DNA of 64,000 bases, taken from Aquibacillus koreensis (GTDB lineage: Bacteria > Bacillota > Bacilli > Bacillales > Amphibacillaceae). Numbering within the stretch: the stretch's first letter is position 1; the number at the start of each line of letters is the position of its first letter. The stretch lies in NCBI RefSeq assembly GCF_025154055.1, contig NZ_JAOALK010000061.1, positions 1 through 64,000 on the forward strand, written 5' to 3'. This document shows, in pieces, positions 44,619 to 53,381 of this stretch. Position numbers and translations under genes: made by a program. Below the pieces are notes generated by a model, which saw only the letters and a list, made by a program, of their open reading frames with translations, was not told the DNA's origin and did not search any database.

Positions 44619-45569
44619 GTGGACAAGCAGACGAAGATTTCTGTTCGAATGAACGGAAAAGAAACGACCATACAGGATAATAAGACTACGAAACAAGATC
44701 CATGGCCTAATGCCTATCAGCAACAAGCTGCTGCTTTAGATAATAAGTATGATCCAGATGACTTGATAGAGTTCGAGAAAAATCACTCTTCAGATGATCA
44801 AGCAGATGATTGGTATAAGAACATAAATGTACGGAAAAAACAAAAGAAAATCCCCCCCGTTGTAAAAGTATTTGCAGTATCAGCTGTATCAGCGATTCTA
44901 GTTGGTGTTACAATAGGATTTATTATGTTGGGCATGTTTGTTGGGATCGATAATGGGGGAGAAGCCGTTAATGGTGTAGCGTCTGTTCCGGCAGATGGGG
45001 ATACGTCAACTGCAGCTCCTGATACCGAGAACAGTCCAGTTACAGGTGATGCAACAGAAACGGTTACTTATTCAGCACAACCTTTATCAGCCATCTTCGT
45101 GCAAGGTGGTGCCTACTCGTCTGTCGAATCAGCTGAGGCAGCGCAGCAAGGTTTCCTTAGCAGTGGTTACCCAGCGGTAGTTTGGGAAAAAGATGGGTGG
45201 CATCGCGTAATTATGCATGTAAGTAATAGCCAAGCGACTGTCGACCAACAGATTTCTTCATTTCAAAGTGAAGGACTAGAAACCATTGACAAAGCCTGGA
45301 CGACGGAACAAACAGATGTACAGCTCCCATCTAGTGAAGCGGAATGGTTAGAATCTTTTCCGGAGCTATGGACGACTGCGATCACTGGTGAAATTACGAT
45401 AGAATCTTGGGATGAATGGGTATCATCTTATCCTGAAGACAGCAGTACAACTGTTCAAGCGCTACAAGCAGAAGCAAAAGGATTAATAGAAGCAATTAAT
45501 AGTGATCAATCTACGCAAAGTTCTTTACTGAAAATGTGGAAACTATATGCCGATATTGGTAAAGAATAA
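44619..45569 (+). CDS. spoIIB: SpoIIB-like SPOR-domain protein
   Basis: A 316-residue bitopic membrane protein. The cytosolic part is 1-80 with a basic stretch VRKKQKK before the membrane helix (81-109). A low-complexity linker and an outer SPOR-like domain (about 145-215, LSAIFVQGGAYSSVESAEAA) follow, then a helical tail. SPOR domains bind denuded septal glycan. In B. subtilis SpoIIB, between comC and maf, speeds septal thinning and engulfment. Position, topology and length match. GTG start nine bases after GCGAGGG. Confidence 0.85.
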   Translation: MDKQTKISVRMNGKETTIQDNKTTKQDPWPNAYQQQAAALDNKYDPDDLIEFEKNHSSDDQADDWYKNINVRKKQKKIPPVVKVFAVSAVSAILVGVTIGFIMLGMFVGIDNGGEAVNGVASVPADGDTSTAAPDTENSPVTGDATETVTYSAQPLSAIFVQGGAYSSVESAEAAQQGFLSSGYPAVVWEKDGWHRVIMHVSNSQATVDQQISSFQSEGLETIDKAWTTEQTDVQLPSSEAEWLESFPELWTTAITGEITIESWDEWVSSYPEDSSTTVQALQAEAKGLIEAINSDQSTQSSLLKMWKLYADIGKE

Positions 45570-45602
45570 GTAGGGCAAAATATCCTACTTATTCTTTTTT
45601 TG
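45562..45602 (+). terminator. spoIIB terminator overlapping the stop codon
   Basis: AAGAATAAGTAGG pairs perfectly with CCTACTTATTCTT, then seven T residues. The spoIIB stop codon is part of the stem. Confidence 0.88.
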
Positions 45603-45744
45603 TGAAAAAAGTAGGATAGAATTTAAATTTGTTAAAAGAGAACGTGCATTTTCTACTATAAAAAACGACATAAAATAAATTTTTCTCGATTTGTTCTATC
45701 TAAAAGGTAGGAGTAAACTACACATATAGGAAGGTGTTTTTTAA

Positions 45745-46317
45745 ATGAATCAACTCATTCTAGCATCGGGTTCACCAAGAAGAAAGGAGCTACTAGAGCA
45801 AGTAGGAATTCCGTGTATCGTTAGGAAATCTGACTTCGATGAGTCAACGGTGACAGAAAGTGATCCAAAGAAATTAGTAGAAACGCTAGCGGTAGAAAAG
45901 GGGAATACGATAGATCTACAAGCAGACCAAATAGTTTTGGCTGCAGATACCGTTGTTAGCTACAAACAAAAGGTACTAACGAAGCCGGAAAATGAAGCGG
46001 ATGCACTAGCGATGCTAAAAGATTTAAATGGTAATCAGCACCACGTTTACACCGGGGTTATGATCCGTTCGACAACGAAGCAGGTGGTCTTTTCGACTTG
46101 TACGACTGTGCAATTTTTACAGTTGACTGAGGATGAATTAAACAAATACATCGCTTCGGGAGAGCCTTTTGATAAAGCTGGAGGCTATGGGATTCAAGGG
46201 AAAGGTGCTTTTTTAGTGAAAGAAATAAAAGGAGATTATTATAGTGTGGTAGGACTTCCGATCTCTGCTGTTGTTCAATTGTTAAAAGAATTTGGGGTTT
46301 ATCCAGTATTTAATTGA
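45745..46317 (+). CDS. maf: Maf nucleotide pyrophosphatase
   Basis: A 190-residue nucleoside triphosphate pyrophosphatase that acts on dTTP, UTP or modified nucleotides. In bacilli it is linked with septum control. The start LILASGSPRRKELLEQ, the central VLAADTVVSY and KAGGYGIQGKGA are the Maf signatures. The start has GGAAGGTG upstream. Followed by radC 24 bases on. Confidence 0.95.
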   Translation: MNQLILASGSPRRKELLEQVGIPCIVRKSDFDESTVTESDPKKLVETLAVEKGNTIDLQADQIVLAADTVVSYKQKVLTKPENEADALAMLKDLNGNQHHVYTGVMIRSTTKQVVFSTCTTVQFLQLTEDELNKYIASGEPFDKAGGYGIQGKGAFLVKEIKGDYYSVVGLPISAVVQLLKEFGVYPVFN

Positions 46318-46341
46318 AGAATAAAGCTTGGAGGTGTTTCT

Positions 46342-47031
46342 ATGTCAAGAACGAGTATAAGTATGAAACATGTACCAAAACAGGACCGTCCACGGGAGAG
46401 ATTATTAGAACTCGGGCCGGGACATGTATCGAATCAGGAGCTATTAGCTATTTTGTTGGGCACAGGTTCGAAAGAGGAGTCGGTACAAGTATTAGCAGAG
46501 CGCGTGTTAATGCATTTTGATGGGTTAAATCTACTCCGGGAATCTACGATTGAGGAGCTAACAGCAATCAAAGGAATTGGTTCTGTGAAAGGTGTGTTGA
46601 TTTTGGCGGCAATTGAACTTGGCAAACGGATGCAGAAATATAAGCCCCAGGAAAAATACGTCATCAGAAGTCCAGAAGATGGTGCGGATTATGTGATGGA
46701 AGAGATGCGAATATTAAAACAGGAACATTTTGTTGTTTTATTTTTGAATACAAAGAATCAAGTAATCCATAGACAAACGATCTTTATTGGAAGCCTAAAT
46801 GCGTCGATTGTTCACCCTAGAGAAATATTTCGAGAAGCTGTAAAAAGGTCGGCAGCCTCTATTATCTGTGCACATAATCACCCTTCCGGAGACCCCTCTC
46901 CCTCTCAAGAAGATATCCATGTAACGAAAAGACTATTAGAATGTGGTAAAATGATAGGTATTGAAGTACTTGATCATTTAGTTATTGGTGACCATAAATT
47001 TGTTTCGTTAAAGGAAAAAGGGTATTTATAG
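46342..47031 (+). CDS. radC: RadC family JAMM protein
   Basis: A 229-residue protein with an N-terminal helix-hairpin-helix-like region (LTAIKGIGSVKGVLILAAIELG, about 70-92) and a C-terminal JAB/MPN domain. The zinc motif HNHPSGDPSPSQED (about 177-190) is intact, with the glutamate in the earlier NTKNQ segment region. The role in DNA repair first proposed for RadC is disputed. The biochemical function is unknown. The start has GGAGGTG. Located between maf and mreB, as in B. subtilis. Confidence 0.93.
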   Translation: MSRTSISMKHVPKQDRPRERLLELGPGHVSNQELLAILLGTGSKEESVQVLAERVLMHFDGLNLLRESTIEELTAIKGIGSVKGVLILAAIELGKRMQKYKPQEKYVIRSPEDGADYVMEEMRILKQEHFVVLFLNTKNQVIHRQTIFIGSLNASIVHPREIFREAVKRSAASIICAHNHPSGDPSPSQEDIHVTKRLLECGKMIGIEVLDHLVIGDHKFVSLKEKGYL

Positions 47032-47429
47032 TACTATTCTTTTTGTACTTTTTCTCGTATAATCAAATTAACGCTTTTAATAAAGTCGGCGCCATTTCTC
47101 AAGGTAAACTTGTAGTTGGCGCTTCTTCTCATTATCGTTTGACGGTAAAAGCGAATCACATAGTCTATTGTGACTACATTATAGAGGATTTCGTACATAT
47201 TACCATTTTGATACTAATTTAAAAGAAAACTGGTAATGAAGAGAAAAAGACATAATCATTTACGTATGCACCTTTTTATGTGATTTAACATAGTATAATT
47301 GTTCACTATTGCAAACACTACAAAAGGACAAGCCCATACGGTCGTTTTCTGAAAATTAAACGTATGTATAGCCCTATAGCATAATACTATAATACATGGA
47401 TAAGTTTTTTGGGGAAAGGGAGATTTATT
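47032..47429 (+). promoter_or_regulatory. radC-mreB intergenic region
   Basis: 398 bases. GCGCCA (47089-47094) and TGGCGC (47117-47122) form a weak, poorly T-tailed hairpin after radC. Two TATAAT boxes (47294-47299 and 47388-47393) are good -10 candidates for mreB but have no clear -35 partners. I see no small gene or riboswitch. Confidence 0.45.
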
Positions 47430-48470
47430 TTGGCTAGATTTAGTTTATCGCAAGATTTAGGTATAGATTTAGGTACAGCGAATACGCTTGTATATGTTCG
47501 AGGTAAAGGAATTGTCGTTCGTGAGCCCTCTGTTGTTGCTAAAAATAGGACAACTGGTGAAATACAAGCAGTTGGAAGCGAAGCAAGAAATATGATTGGT
47601 AGAACGCCAGGGAATATTTCTGTTATTAGACCGATGAAAGATGGTGTCATTGCAGATTATGATACAACTGCAGCAATGATGAAATATTATATTAAACAAG
47701 CGCAAAAGAATCGTTCTTCTTTTGCAAGAAAACCTAACGTGATGGTATGTGTGCCTTCTGGGATTACTATGGTGGAAGAGCGTGCCGTTATTGATGCGAC
47801 GAAACAAGCAGGAGCAAAGGATGCATTCCCAATTGCAGAGCCTTTTGCAGCTGCGATTGGTGCGGGGTTGCCAGTATGGGAGCCAACAGGAAGTATGATC
47901 GTGGATATCGGTGGCGGTACGACAGAGGTAGCTATTATTTCATTAGGTGGGATTGTGACAAGCCAATCAATTCGTACAGCAGGCGATGATATGGATGATT
48001 CAATCATTCAGTACATTCGCAAAAAATACAATCTAATGATTGGCGAACGGTCTGCTGAATCCATTAAAATGGATATTGGGTCTGCAGGAATGTTATACAT
48101 GAAAGACGAAATGGATATTAGGGGTAGAGATTTATTAACTGGTTTGCCAAAAACGATTACTATTTCTGCAGAGGAAGTAGCCATTTCCTTGAAAGATACG
48201 GTGACTGCGATCATTGATGCAGTGAAAAATACGCTTGAAAAATCTCCACCAGAATTAGCGGCAGATATCATGGATCGAGGCATTGTATTATCAGGAGGTG
48301 GTGCTTTGCTTAAAGGACTGGATCAAATTTTGAGTGATGAGACGAATATGCCAGTTTTTGTTGCAGAAGAACCGCTGGATAGTGTAGCAATCGGTACTGG
48401 TAAATCTCTAGACTATATGCAACATTTCAAGTCAAATCCAAATGTATCCACTCGTTCCACAATGGAATAA
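47430..48470 (+). CDS. mreB: MreB, actin-like rod-shape protein
   Basis: A 346-residue bacterial actin that organises lateral cell-wall synthesis. Phosphate-1 [21 protein letters not shown], phosphate-2 [18 protein letters not shown] and the adenosine motif [15 protein letters not shown] are intact. The frame begins 21 bases earlier at another TTG, but GGGAAAGGGAGA lies between the two. TTG 47430 therefore has the proper spacing and gives [13 protein letters not shown]. First gene of mreBCD-minCD. Confidence 0.96.
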   Translation: MARFSLSQDLGIDLGTANTLVYVRGKGIVVREPSVVAKNRTTGEIQAVGSEARNMIGRTPGNISVIRPMKDGVIADYDTTAAMMKYYIKQAQKNRSSFARKPNVMVCVPSGITMVEERAVIDATKQAGAKDAFPIAEPFAAAIGAGLPVWEPTGSMIVDIGGGTTEVAIISLGGIVTSQSIRTAGDDMDDSIIQYIRKKYNLMIGERSAESIKMDIGSAGMLYMKDEMDIRGRDLLTGLPKTITISAEEVAISLKDTVTAIIDAVKNTLEKSPPELAADIMDRGIVLSGGGALLKGLDQILSDETNMPVFVAEEPLDSVAIGTGKSLDYMQHFKSNPNVSTRSTME

Positions 48471-48485
48471 GCAGGTGTATTGATT

Positions 48486-49376
48486 ATGTTATTTTTTCGT
48501 AGAAAACGTCTATTTATTATTCTCATAGGCTTTATTATATTAGTTGGTTCCATTGGTTTTTCGCTTCGAGACAGAGAGGAATTAACGACGGTAGAAGAGT
48601 TTCTGCATGATGCTGTTGGTTGGTTTCAAGGAGTTGTGCATCAACCTGTCGAATTCACAACAACATTAGTTTCGAACATAAATGAGTTAAAACACATTTA
48701 TGAAGAAAACCAAGTGTTAAAGACACGCTTGTCCCAATATAATTTGTTGTTACATGAAGTGAAAGAGCTTAGGAAAGAGAATGATGAATTATACAGTGTT
48801 TTAGGGAAGACAGAATCGGAGTCTTTAAATGAATTTATCCCAATCCAAGCATCTGTTATTGCTCGCAGTAAAGAGCAATGGTTTAAAATGATAACGATCA
48901 ACAAAGGTGAGCAGGATGGTGTGGAGACGAATATGGCCGTCATTACAGGAGAAGGAATGGTAGGTAAGATTTATTCTAGTTCGCAATTTACTTCCTCTGT
49001 TCTCTTATTAAATGGCTTTGATCGTTCTAACCGAATTTCGGTTGTTGTCGACGCAGAGGAAACGGATAAAGACCCAACAGGATTCATTGTAGGGTATGAT
49101 GAAGAAGCAGAAACCCTCTTATTAGAATTAGATGAATATGATGTTGAAGTTAGTGAAGGGGAGTTAGTTGTATCCTCTGGGCTAGGTGGGGTATTTCCAA
49201 AAGGACTAGAAATAGGTACAATAGAGGAAGTGGCACCGGACAAGTATGGATTAACGAAAGTTGCGCATGTATCTCCTTCAGCTGATTTATATAACTTTGG
49301 CCACGTGATCGTCGTGGACCGTCAGGCAACCATACCATCAGAAGTGGAAAGTGAACCTGAGGAGGGAGAAGAATAA
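48486..49376 (+). CDS. mreC: MreC, rod-shape protein
   Basis: A 296-residue bitopic protein with basic N-terminus FFRRKR, a membrane helix (about 8-26), a coiled coil (about 60-105, ELKHIYEENQVLKTRLS) and the paired beta-barrel domain (VITGEGMVGKIY, VVSSGLGGVFPKGLEIGTI). It links MreB to wall enzymes. The tail is acidic. A TTG six bases earlier is also possible. The ATG fits AGGTG better. The stop overlaps mreD (TAATG). Confidence 0.95.
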   Translation: MLFFRRKRLFIILIGFIILVGSIGFSLRDREELTTVEEFLHDAVGWFQGVVHQPVEFTTTLVSNINELKHIYEENQVLKTRLSQYNLLLHEVKELRKENDELYSVLGKTESESLNEFIPIQASVIARSKEQWFKMITINKGEQDGVETNMAVITGEGMVGKIYSSSQFTSSVLLLNGFDRSNRISVVVDAEETDKDPTGFIVGYDEEAETLLLELDEYDVEVSEGELVVSSGLGGVFPKGLEIGTIEEVAPDKYGLTKVAHVSPSADLYNFGHVIVVDRQATIPSEVESEPEEGEE

Positions 49377-49912
49377 TGCAAAGATTCTATCTCCCTTCTT
49401 TCGTATTATTGATGTTAATTTTAGAAGGTGTTGCGTTAGACTTTCTTCCGCAATTTTTAATGGATAAAGATTTGTTAATTGTCCCACACTGGATGCTGCT
49501 ATTTCTAGTGTTAATAGCGATTTATTATGATTTTGAAAACACGTATTATGCAGTACTGTATGCAGTCATATTTGGGTTAATGATTGATATTGTAAGCACA
49601 AGTGTAATTGGTGTGTACATGTTTATTTATGCGCTTGTGATCTATATTATTCATGGATTGAGAAAAGTTTTACATACAAACTATCTTGTCGCATTCCTCC
49701 TCGCTGTTTTGGATGTTATAATGGTCGATATTGGCGTCTACATTATTTACTTTTTTATCGGAATTAACCATATGCAGTGGAACGAATACATGTCCGTGCG
49801 TTTAGTACCTACATTAATTGGAAATATGATATTCTTTATCCTGCTCTATCCGATTTTTAAAGGAAAGTTAATGAAATGGTCTAGTGATCGTTTTGATTCA
49901 AAAAGAGTCTAA
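49376..49912 (+). CDS. mreD: MreD, rod-shape membrane protein
   Basis: A 178-residue integral membrane protein with five or six helices, the normal MreD size and start (FVLLMLILEGVALDFLP). The family partners with MreC at the elongation machinery. One-base overlap with mreC shows coupling. Confidence 0.93.
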   Translation: MQRFYLPSFVLLMLILEGVALDFLPQFLMDKDLLIVPHWMLLFLVLIAIYYDFENTYYAVLYAVIFGLMIDIVSTSVIGVYMFIYALVIYIIHGLRKVLHTNYLVAFLLAVLDVIMVDIGVYIIYFFIGINHMQWNEYMSVRLVPTLIGNMIFFILLYPIFKGKLMKWSSDRFDSKRV

Positions 49913-49973
49913 GTTGGTTAGACGATTCTGTATGTAAAGGAAAAGTTAAAAATTATTTTGGGGTGAGCCTATC

Positions 49974-50660
49974 GTGATAGTCAACAAGCAATTGATAACG
50001 ATCAAAGGTACTCGAGAGGGTCTTACATTATATATAGATGATTCGTGTTCATTTAGTGATATGCTTAAAGAACTAGATCAAGTACTTTCCACTAAATACA
50101 CAGATAAGGATGAGCCTATGATTACGGTTACCATTCAGCTTGGTAATCGCTATTTACATAAAGAGCAAGAAGAAGAGCTTCGTGAAGTAATCCGCAGAAA
50201 AAATAAACTAGTAGTGCAATCAATTGAATCCAATGTAATACTAAAGAAACAGGCACTGGATTGGATGGAAGATAGTGAAATAAAAACAATTACAAAGATT
50301 GTCCGTTCTGGTCAAGTGCTTGAGGTGACAGGTGATTTATTACTAGTTGGAGATGTTAATCCTGGTGCGAAAATAGTTGCGACGGGAAATATATTTGTTC
50401 TAGGTAGTTTAAGGGGAGTTGCCCATGCGGGGGTAGATGGAAACAGGGACGCAGTAATCGTGGCATCGTATATGGAACCTAGTCAGCTTCGCATAGCAGA
50501 TTACATAAGTCGATCTCCAGATTATGAATCAGAGGGTGTTTCGATGGAATGCGGTTTTATTGATGGGGCTAAATCGAAGATCGTTATTGATCGTCTTCAA
50601 GTTCTTTCGCAAAAACGACCGGATCTTAACGGGTTTGAAAGGAGAATTTTACATGGGTGA
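49974..50660 (+). CDS. minC: MinC, septum-site inhibitor
   Basis: A 228-residue inhibitor of FtsZ rings away from midcell. The N-terminal FtsZ-binding domain (about 1-105) is followed by the MinD-binding beta-helix (VRSGQVLEVTGDLLLVGDVN, then GNIFVLGSLRGVAHAG), the most conserved part. GTG start nine bases after GGGGTGAG. Its last eight bases overlap minD. Confidence 0.95.
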   Translation: MIVNKQLITIKGTREGLTLYIDDSCSFSDMLKELDQVLSTKYTDKDEPMITVTIQLGNRYLHKEQEEELREVIRRKNKLVVQSIESNVILKKQALDWMEDSEIKTITKIVRSGQVLEVTGDLLLVGDVNPGAKIVATGNIFVLGSLRGVAHAGVDGNRDAVIVASYMEPSQLRIADYISRSPDYESEGVSMECGFIDGAKSKIVIDRLQVLSQKRPDLNGFERRILHG

Positions 50661-51450
50661 GGCAATTGTAATAACGTCAGGTAAAGGTGGAGTTGGTAAA
50701 ACAACTACAACTGCAAACTTAGGTACAGCTTTAGCTCTTTTAGAAAAAAAGGTTTGTTTAGTCGATACGGATATTGGACTACGAAATTTAGATGTTATTA
50801 TGGGCCTAGAGAACCGTATCATTTATGATATCGTCGACGTAGCTAAAGGAAGATGTAAGTTAAAGCAAGCATTAATTGTGGATAAGCGTTTTGAATGTTT
50901 GTATTTATTGCCTGCTGCTCAAACAAGTGACAAGTCAGAGTTAAGTCCAGAGGCAATGGTAGAAATTGTTGCAGAATTGAAACAAGAGTTTGATTATATA
51001 TTAATCGACTGTCCGGCAGGTATTGAGCAAGGGTACAAAAATGCAGTCGCTGGTGCAGATAAGGCATTAGTTATTACAACACCAGAAAAATCTAGTGTTC
51101 GTGATGCAGATAGAATAATAGGTTTGTTGGAACAAGAGTCTGTGGAGCCGCCAAACCTGATTGTGAACAGAATTAGAAATCATATGGTTAAAAATGGCGA
51201 TATGCTAGATATTGATGATATTGTCCAAATATTATCGATTGATTTAATAGGTATTGTTGCTGACGATGATGAAGTAATTAAAGCTTCGAACCATGGTGAG
51301 CCGGTAGCCTTCCAACCGAACACAAGGGCATCGATTGCCTATCGGAATATTGCGAGAAGAATTTTAGGTGAATCCGTTCCATTGCTATCACTAGAAGATG
51401 ACAAGGGTATGTTTTCAAAGATGAAGAAGTTCTTCGGAATGCGCTCTTAA
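50653..51450 (+). CDS. minD: MinD, septum-site ATPase
   Basis: A 265-residue ParA/MinD ATPase that recruits MinC to the membrane. The deviant Walker A is SGKGGVGKTTT (9-19). Switch regions are VDTDIGLRNLDVIMG and LIDCPAGIEQG. The C-terminal amphipathic membrane helix is GMFSKMKKFFGMRS. The open frame extends 129 bases upstream inside minC, but ATG 50653 has AAAGGAG ten bases before it and is the canonical start. Confidence 0.97.
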   Translation: MGEAIVITSGKGGVGKTTTTANLGTALALLEKKVCLVDTDIGLRNLDVIMGLENRIIYDIVDVAKGRCKLKQALIVDKRFECLYLLPAAQTSDKSELSPEAMVEIVAELKQEFDYILIDCPAGIEQGYKNAVAGADKALVITTPEKSSVRDADRIIGLLEQESVEPPNLIVNRIRNHMVKNGDMLDIDDIVQILSIDLIGIVADDDEVIKASNHGEPVAFQPNTRASIAYRNIARRILGESVPLLSLEDDKGMFSKMKKFFGMRS

Positions 51451-51465
51451 TTATATATAAGCCTT

Positions 51466-51497
51466 AACCCTCTAACACTTTGTTAGGGGGTTTTTAT
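51466..51497 (+). terminator. mre-min operon terminator
   Basis: AACCCTCTAAC pairs with GTTAGGGGGTT (one G-T pair), then T residues. Confidence 0.85.
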
Positions 51498-51524
51498 ATG
51501 AATCTATTTTTTTCTTTTCATATC

Positions 51525-51553
51525 GCATATCCAATCCCATTACTTCATAGAAT
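51525..51553 (+). promoter_or_regulatory. Candidate sigma-E promoter of spoIVFA-spoIVFB
   Basis: GCATATC (51525-51531), 14 bases and CATAGAAT (51546-51553) resemble the sigma-E consensus. The operon is sigma-E-dependent in B. subtilis. It lies about 180 bases before the gene, so a nearer promoter is possible. Confidence 0.4.
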
Positions 51554-51736
51554 TGAATTAACAATCTAAAAAATAGCCAAGCTGTGTGGTGCTTCAAACC
51601 GTTAAGCAGACGTGACATGCTATTGGTTTAGTAGCCAGTATTTTATATGGAAAGGACACTCAGCCTCAGGCAGGGCTTGAAGTGGACAAGGAATCTGTCC
51701 CTCTGTCCTAAATATGGAGTAAAGGAATGTGAAGTG

Positions 51737-52516
51737 ATGAAAAGAGATCTTAGTCAAGTGCGAAGAAATATTGAAAAACGAAAAAGAGAGAGGAAAGTTG
51801 GAGCTGGAGCTGGATCAGGTAATGCAAAACAAGCAAGGTTTTCATCCATTGCATTTCCTCAAGATGAAGAGCGGCATGGATATATGCCGGTTTCTGATGA
51901 AGTCGGTACGAATAAGAACGTAAAAGATACCTTTATTGCCTCCTTTGTCATGAAAAGTACGCTTGCTGCAATTCTTTTCTTTGGAGTCGCGATCCTAGTT
52001 CGGATGGATGGTGGATTTTTAGAAAAACCGAAACAGTGGACAAGTAATGCATTAACAGAGGAGTTTCCTTTTGCAACTGTTAATCATTGGTATCAAGAAA
52101 AATTTGGCTACCCATTAGCATTAACGCCAAATCCAAATAGCGAGGATGTATTAACGCCTGCGCTTCCTGTTAACGGAACGCTTAGCCAAACATTTCAGGT
52201 GAACGGGCAAGGAATTATGATTACAGCTGATGAAGACCAGAGTGTGCGTGCAATGGAAAAAGGCATTGTCATTTTTGCTGGGAATAATAAAGAAACAAAT
52301 AAAACTGTAATTATTCAGCACGCAGATAAAAGCAATACTGTTTATGGAAATTTAACAGATATTAATGTATATCAATATCAGTCAGTAACAAGCAATGAAG
52401 TGATTGGACAATTCAAACCATCGGAAAGCTCTGCAAAGGCCGTTTATTTTGCGATAGAAAAGGATAACCAATATCTTGATCCAATACAGGTGATGCAAGT
52501 TGACGAACGTCCTTAG
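51737..52516 (+). CDS. spoIVFA: SpoIVFA, regulator of the SpoIVFB protease
   Basis: A 260-residue bitopic membrane protein of the outer forespore membrane. The cytosolic N-terminus has RRNIEKRKRERK. A membrane helix lies near 72-94. An outer LytM/M23-like beta domain (about 140-250, IVIFAGNNKETNKTVIIQHA) follows, in which the metal ligands of true peptidases are missing. It holds SpoIVFB inactive until signalled through SpoIVB. ATG 51737 gives the B. subtilis-like start. The frame runs 90 bases further upstream without a good site. It overlaps spoIVFB by 17 bases. Confidence 0.93.
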   Translation: MKRDLSQVRRNIEKRKRERKVGAGAGSGNAKQARFSSIAFPQDEERHGYMPVSDEVGTNKNVKDTFIASFVMKSTLAAILFFGVAILVRMDGGFLEKPKQWTSNALTEEFPFATVNHWYQEKFGYPLALTPNPNSEDVLTPALPVNGTLSQTFQVNGQGIMITADEDQSVRAMEKGIVIFAGNNKETNKTVIIQHADKSNTVYGNLTDINVYQYQSVTSNEVIGQFKPSESSAKAVYFAIEKDNQYLDPIQVMQVDERP

Positions 52517-53366
52517 ACATCTTCCACCTTTGTATATACATCCAATCCTTTGGTTTTTTATTTTAGTATCTGTATTCACAGGTACTTTTATGGAATTATC
52601 GATAATTTTACTTATTGTCCTGATCCATGAATGTGGTCATTATTTTGCTGCTAAATATTACGAATGGAGAATTAGAAGAATAAATTTATGGATATTTGGT
52701 GGGGTAATGGAAACAGATGAACATGCAAGTAAACCGATGAAACAAGAATTAATCGTCACATTAGCGGGACCACTCCAACACATCTGGATTTATGGTTTAC
52801 TTTTTGTTTGTGCAGAATATAGTTTGTTGCCATTTGCCGTGATTGATTTAGCATTAAAGTACAATACAACTATTCTACTGTTTAATTTATTGCCGATATG
52901 GCCATTAGATGGTGGAAAAATTCTATTACTTTTATATTCCTCATTTCTACCTTACCGAAGGGCACTAGGAACGATGCTTATTAGTTCATCGATCATATGT
53001 ATGTTTACGCTCTTGTTGATATCGATGAACTTTTCCTTTACTTTAAGTGCCTTTCTTTTAATTGGTTTTATTTTGTGGGAGAATCGACTAGAATGGAAAC
53101 GAAGGTATTATACCTTTATTCGTTTCTTGTTGAAACGACACGTAGATAAACCAAGTCCAAAAAAAATTAGACCGATTGTTGTTGATCCTGATACATCTCT
53201 TATGAGGATTTTTTCTTTGTTCAGACGTAATTATCGTCACCGCATACATGTGAAGTGTAATGGAAAGCAGCCTGTATTGTTGGATGAGGAAGCTTGTTTA
53301 AGAGCGTACTTTAAATTAAAACAGTATCAGACAACAGCAGGAGAGATGATCGGTAATCGTGACTAA
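52500..53366 (+). CDS. spoIVFB: SpoIVFB, intramembrane metalloprotease for pro-sigma-K
   Basis: A 288-residue site-2 protease. The zinc motif is LIHECGHYFAA (His43, Glu44, His47), with the third ligand in LLPIWPLDGGK. Six membrane helices are followed by a cytosolic CBS-like tail (about 215-285). It releases active sigma-K in the mother cell, which links to gerE in this same window. TTG start inside the end of spoIVFA, so translation is coupled. Confidence 0.95.
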   Translation: MTNVLRHLPPLYIHPILWFFILVSVFTGTFMELSIILLIVLIHECGHYFAAKYYEWRIRRINLWIFGGVMETDEHASKPMKQELIVTLAGPLQHIWIYGLLFVCAEYSLLPFAVIDLALKYNTTILLFNLLPIWPLDGGKILLLLYSSFLPYRRALGTMLISSSIICMFTLLLISMNFSFTLSAFLLIGFILWENRLEWKRRYYTFIRFLLKRHVDKPSPKKIRPIVVDPDTSLMRIFSLFRRNYRHRIHVKCNGKQPVLLDEEACLRAYFKLKQYQTTAGEMIGNRD

Positions 53367-53381
53367 GAAATGAGGAAGGCA

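Noticed and set aside
47089-47122. Strong radC terminator
   Set aside because: The stem is only six pairs with a long loop and no clean T run, so it is noted only in the intergenic entry.
50524-50652. Longer N-terminus for MinD
   Set aside because: It overlaps the conserved end of minC. MinD proteins start right before the Walker A motif.
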